Positions 61,950-64,000 of a DNA stretch of 64,000 bases are shown here, piece after piece. The stretch is from Meloidogyne chitwoodi (taxonomy: Eukaryota; Nematoda; Chromadorea; Rhabditida; Meloidogynidae). The DNA lies in assembly GCA_015183035.1 (NCBI GenBank), contig JACZZP010000002.1, forward strand, positions 806,001 through 870,000. The letters are read 5' to 3'. Within the stretch, counting starts at the first letter, position 1, and every line of letters starts with the position of its first letter. The translations under genes were made by a program, and so were the position numbers. The notes beneath the pieces are model-generated. The model did not search any database. It saw only the letters and a list, made by a program, of their open reading frames with translations, and had not been told where the DNA came from.

Positions 61950-64000
61950 TTAAACAGCTCTTTCATTATTATTTCCAATATTAGTTCCACTACAACTAGC
62001 ATTTTCATCAGTGGTTGTACTACTGCTAGTTACAGAACATCTCTTTCTATGAATTTGTTGTTGTTGATTATTATCTACAGCTTAAAATAAATATTTATAT
62101 TTAACTAATAGAAAATAAAAATTAAAATAAATAATTTAAGTATTTATTTACCAATTGGAGGTAATTCAGCAGAAGCTGATAAAGCCCCATGTGATTGAAG
62201 CAAATGTGAACGACCTGCAGTTTGATGAAAAGAAGTAAAAAATGGTTGTCGACTTTTTATTTTAGAATTTTGAACTAAAGCCAACATTTTTTGTACAGCC
62301 TGAGGAGATTCAACACCTTAAAATTATTAAAATAATTCTTCAAAAAAGAATAATTTTTCATAAAATTGCTTAGTTTCCAATTAATTTATAAAATAAAAGA
62401 ATTACCAAATTTAGGTAATCCACTAATTATTCCTCCAGTCATTGAATGTTTTTGTCTTTCTTGCTGTTGAAATATAGTACTTGATTGATTTGATTGAGAG
62501 GAAATACTGCTTGGTGAAGGAGAGGGAAGTCGTCTTCGAGCAGTACTAGCAGATGAACTACTTGGTTGAGTTTGGTGTTGAGAATGTGGAGAACAAGAAG
62601 AATTATGTAATTGTTGAACAGAACTGCTCTGACCAGAAGAAAGGGCTGGGGGTTCACATTCCAAAGAAATTTTGTCCAAGCTAACCTATAATTTAAATAA
62701 TATTTATATTTGATGTTAAAGTGATATAATATGTTTTCTGATAACGGAAATATATCCTTTAAAAAGGAATTACTAGTATTAATTATCAAAAAAATTACCT
62801 CAGAGTCAATAAGCGGCATTGACTGTAAATAGGCCCGAACTCGTCTTAACATTAAAGTTCTCTCATAAAGTTTTTTACGTGAAAGCCCATTTCCACTGCT
62901 GCTATTGCTTGTACCAAAACGAGTCCCAACAAATGTGGATTTAGTTGCTTTTCGAATAGTGGCACTGACAGGATCGAGAACATCTGAATGGAACATCTAA
63001 AAGAGAAGAAAAATAAATTAAAATAAAAAGAATATATATTCTTCTCACAGTTTCTGGAGTCCCTGCAACATAATTATTAAAAGTATTTCCAGTACATAAT
63101 TCAGAAGGATCATAATGGACACTACTGAAACGTTGAATATTTCTAATTATTTGAGCAATCATTCTAAGTTTTTCAAAATTAACAAGACGAGATCCACAAA
63201 ATGTTGGATTAGCTTCATGTGAAAAAGTAAGGTCTTTTCGAAGTATTGGATAAATTGGAATTAAAGGAGGCTCTTGTGCCAATTGAGCTAAATGTTGTCG
63301 ATAACGGGACATATTTCGAGAAGGGTCCATGAGTTGTTGAAGATCAGCCAACATTTTAAGATATTTTCTAAATTATTAAATAAGATTCATAAAAGGATAT
63401 AATATATAATTTTTCTTAGTAATTGACCTACATTAAATATAACAAGATAAAAACAACTTTTTTATCAAATTTTAAACAATTTAAACATACCCTGGCACTC
63501 TTTCCCATGTATGAGAAAGTCGACGAACCGCTGGCTTCTCTAAGCCGCTAACAATAGCAAACATTGAATTGAGATTACGAAGTACTAAAAAAATAATTAT
63601 TAAAAATAAATTATTTTTAAAATCTTTAAAAACTTACAATGACAATGCCTAGCAATTTTTATAAATTTTTTGACAAGTTTAGAACGTCTATAAACATTAC
63701 GTTCACAACAAACTTCAGTGGCCACCCACCACATTTCACGATTGAAAAGAGACTAATAATTTAATAAAAATATTTTATATACATATTAAATTTAAAAATT
63801 TACTTCAAATTCTGCCAATTTAGCCCAACCCTTTATTTGTTTTTTTGAACAAGTATTATCATCACCATTTAATTTACTTAATTGAAACAAATGATTTACA
63901 TATTCAGTTGGCTCTATCGATGAAAAAACACCAAAATCCTGAAAAATAAATTAAAAAAAAACTAATAAATTTAAAAAATATATTTTATACCTGCAAAGTT
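61950..64000 (-). CDS. pxf-1: PDZ-GEF / RapGEF2-type Rap guanine exchange factor, 3' part
   Basis: Exchange factor that loads Rap GTPases with GTP at the membrane and junctions. The window holds the C-terminal half of the RasGEF catalytic domain and the tail; the gene continues beyond 64000. Seen in order on the minus strand: FGVFSSIEPTEYVNHLFQL; KGWAKLAEFE; MWWVATEVCCERNVYRRSKL; LRNLNSMFAIVSGLEKPAV and RRLSHTWERVPG; ADLQQLMDPSRNMSRYRQHL; PPLIPIYPILRKDLTFSHEA; LVNFEKLRMIAQIIRNIQRF. After the domain, SRKKLYERTLMLRRVRAYLQ and KISLECEPP match the RapGEF2 tail. A Ser/Gln/Pro-rich end stops at 61950 with NNNERAV. The final residues are not a class I PDZ ligand. The symbol is the Caenorhabditis name. 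Confidence 0.92.

Noticed and set aside
61950..61970. C-terminal PDZ-binding motif on the Rap GEF
   Set aside because: The final residues NERAV lack the Ser/Thr at the third-last position needed for a class I motif.

Overview
The window is nuclear DNA of a nematode. The base composition is very AT-rich, coding exons are cut by many short introns (about 36 to 60 bases) with GT...AG ends and T-rich acceptors, and several proteins are nematode types (innexin, receptor guanylate cyclase, secreted fatty-acid-binding protein). A family 3 pectate lyase gene (27807-29307, minus) points to a plant-parasitic tylenchid; a root-knot nematode (Meloidogyne) is my best guess. No tRNA, rRNA, CRISPR array, prokaryotic gene or intact autonomous transposon was recognised.

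Layout, left to right: the 3' part of a TRPM cation channel (20-4609, +); a histidine acid phosphatase (6269-8816, -); two tandem TANGO1/MIA3-like genes (10510-16389 and 17182-20182, +), the second a shortened copy; a secreted Cys-rich protein of unknown family (20608-22383, -); arginine kinase (24565-26032, +); a small secreted Ly6-like protein (27077-27627, +) convergent with the pectate lyase; a Cys-loop anion channel subunit (29743-32526, -); a secreted acidic low-complexity protein (33612-35784, -); a pepsin-fold protein with damaged catalytic motifs (37276-39474, +); a STARD3-like MENTAL+START protein (39794-42241, -) divergent from eIF4G (42632-47656, +); a receptor guanylate cyclase (48851-55169, +); a secreted FABP (56012-56766, +); an innexin (57963-60602, +); a small Cys-rich prepropeptide (60912-61522, +); and the 3' part of a Rap GEF of the PDZ-GEF/RapGEF2 type (61950-64000, -).

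There is no single pathway here. About half the genes encode secreted or membrane proteins, and TANGO1 itself serves ER export of bulky cargo. The points most worth attention are: the tandem TANGO1 duplication with frame-preserving deletions; the pectate lyase whose usual acidic cluster is replaced, partly by lysines; a pepsin-like protein lacking both Asp-Thr/Ser-Gly motifs; a receptor cyclase with only half of a catalytic site; a six-cysteine prepropeptide with a CS-alpha-beta-like spacing; a foldback repeat family in introns of two secreted-protein genes; and two orphan exon fragments (of TRPM and of the pepsin-like gene) lying in distant intergenic DNA. Gene ends and introns were read by eye; exon borders are inferences except where a junction is described.
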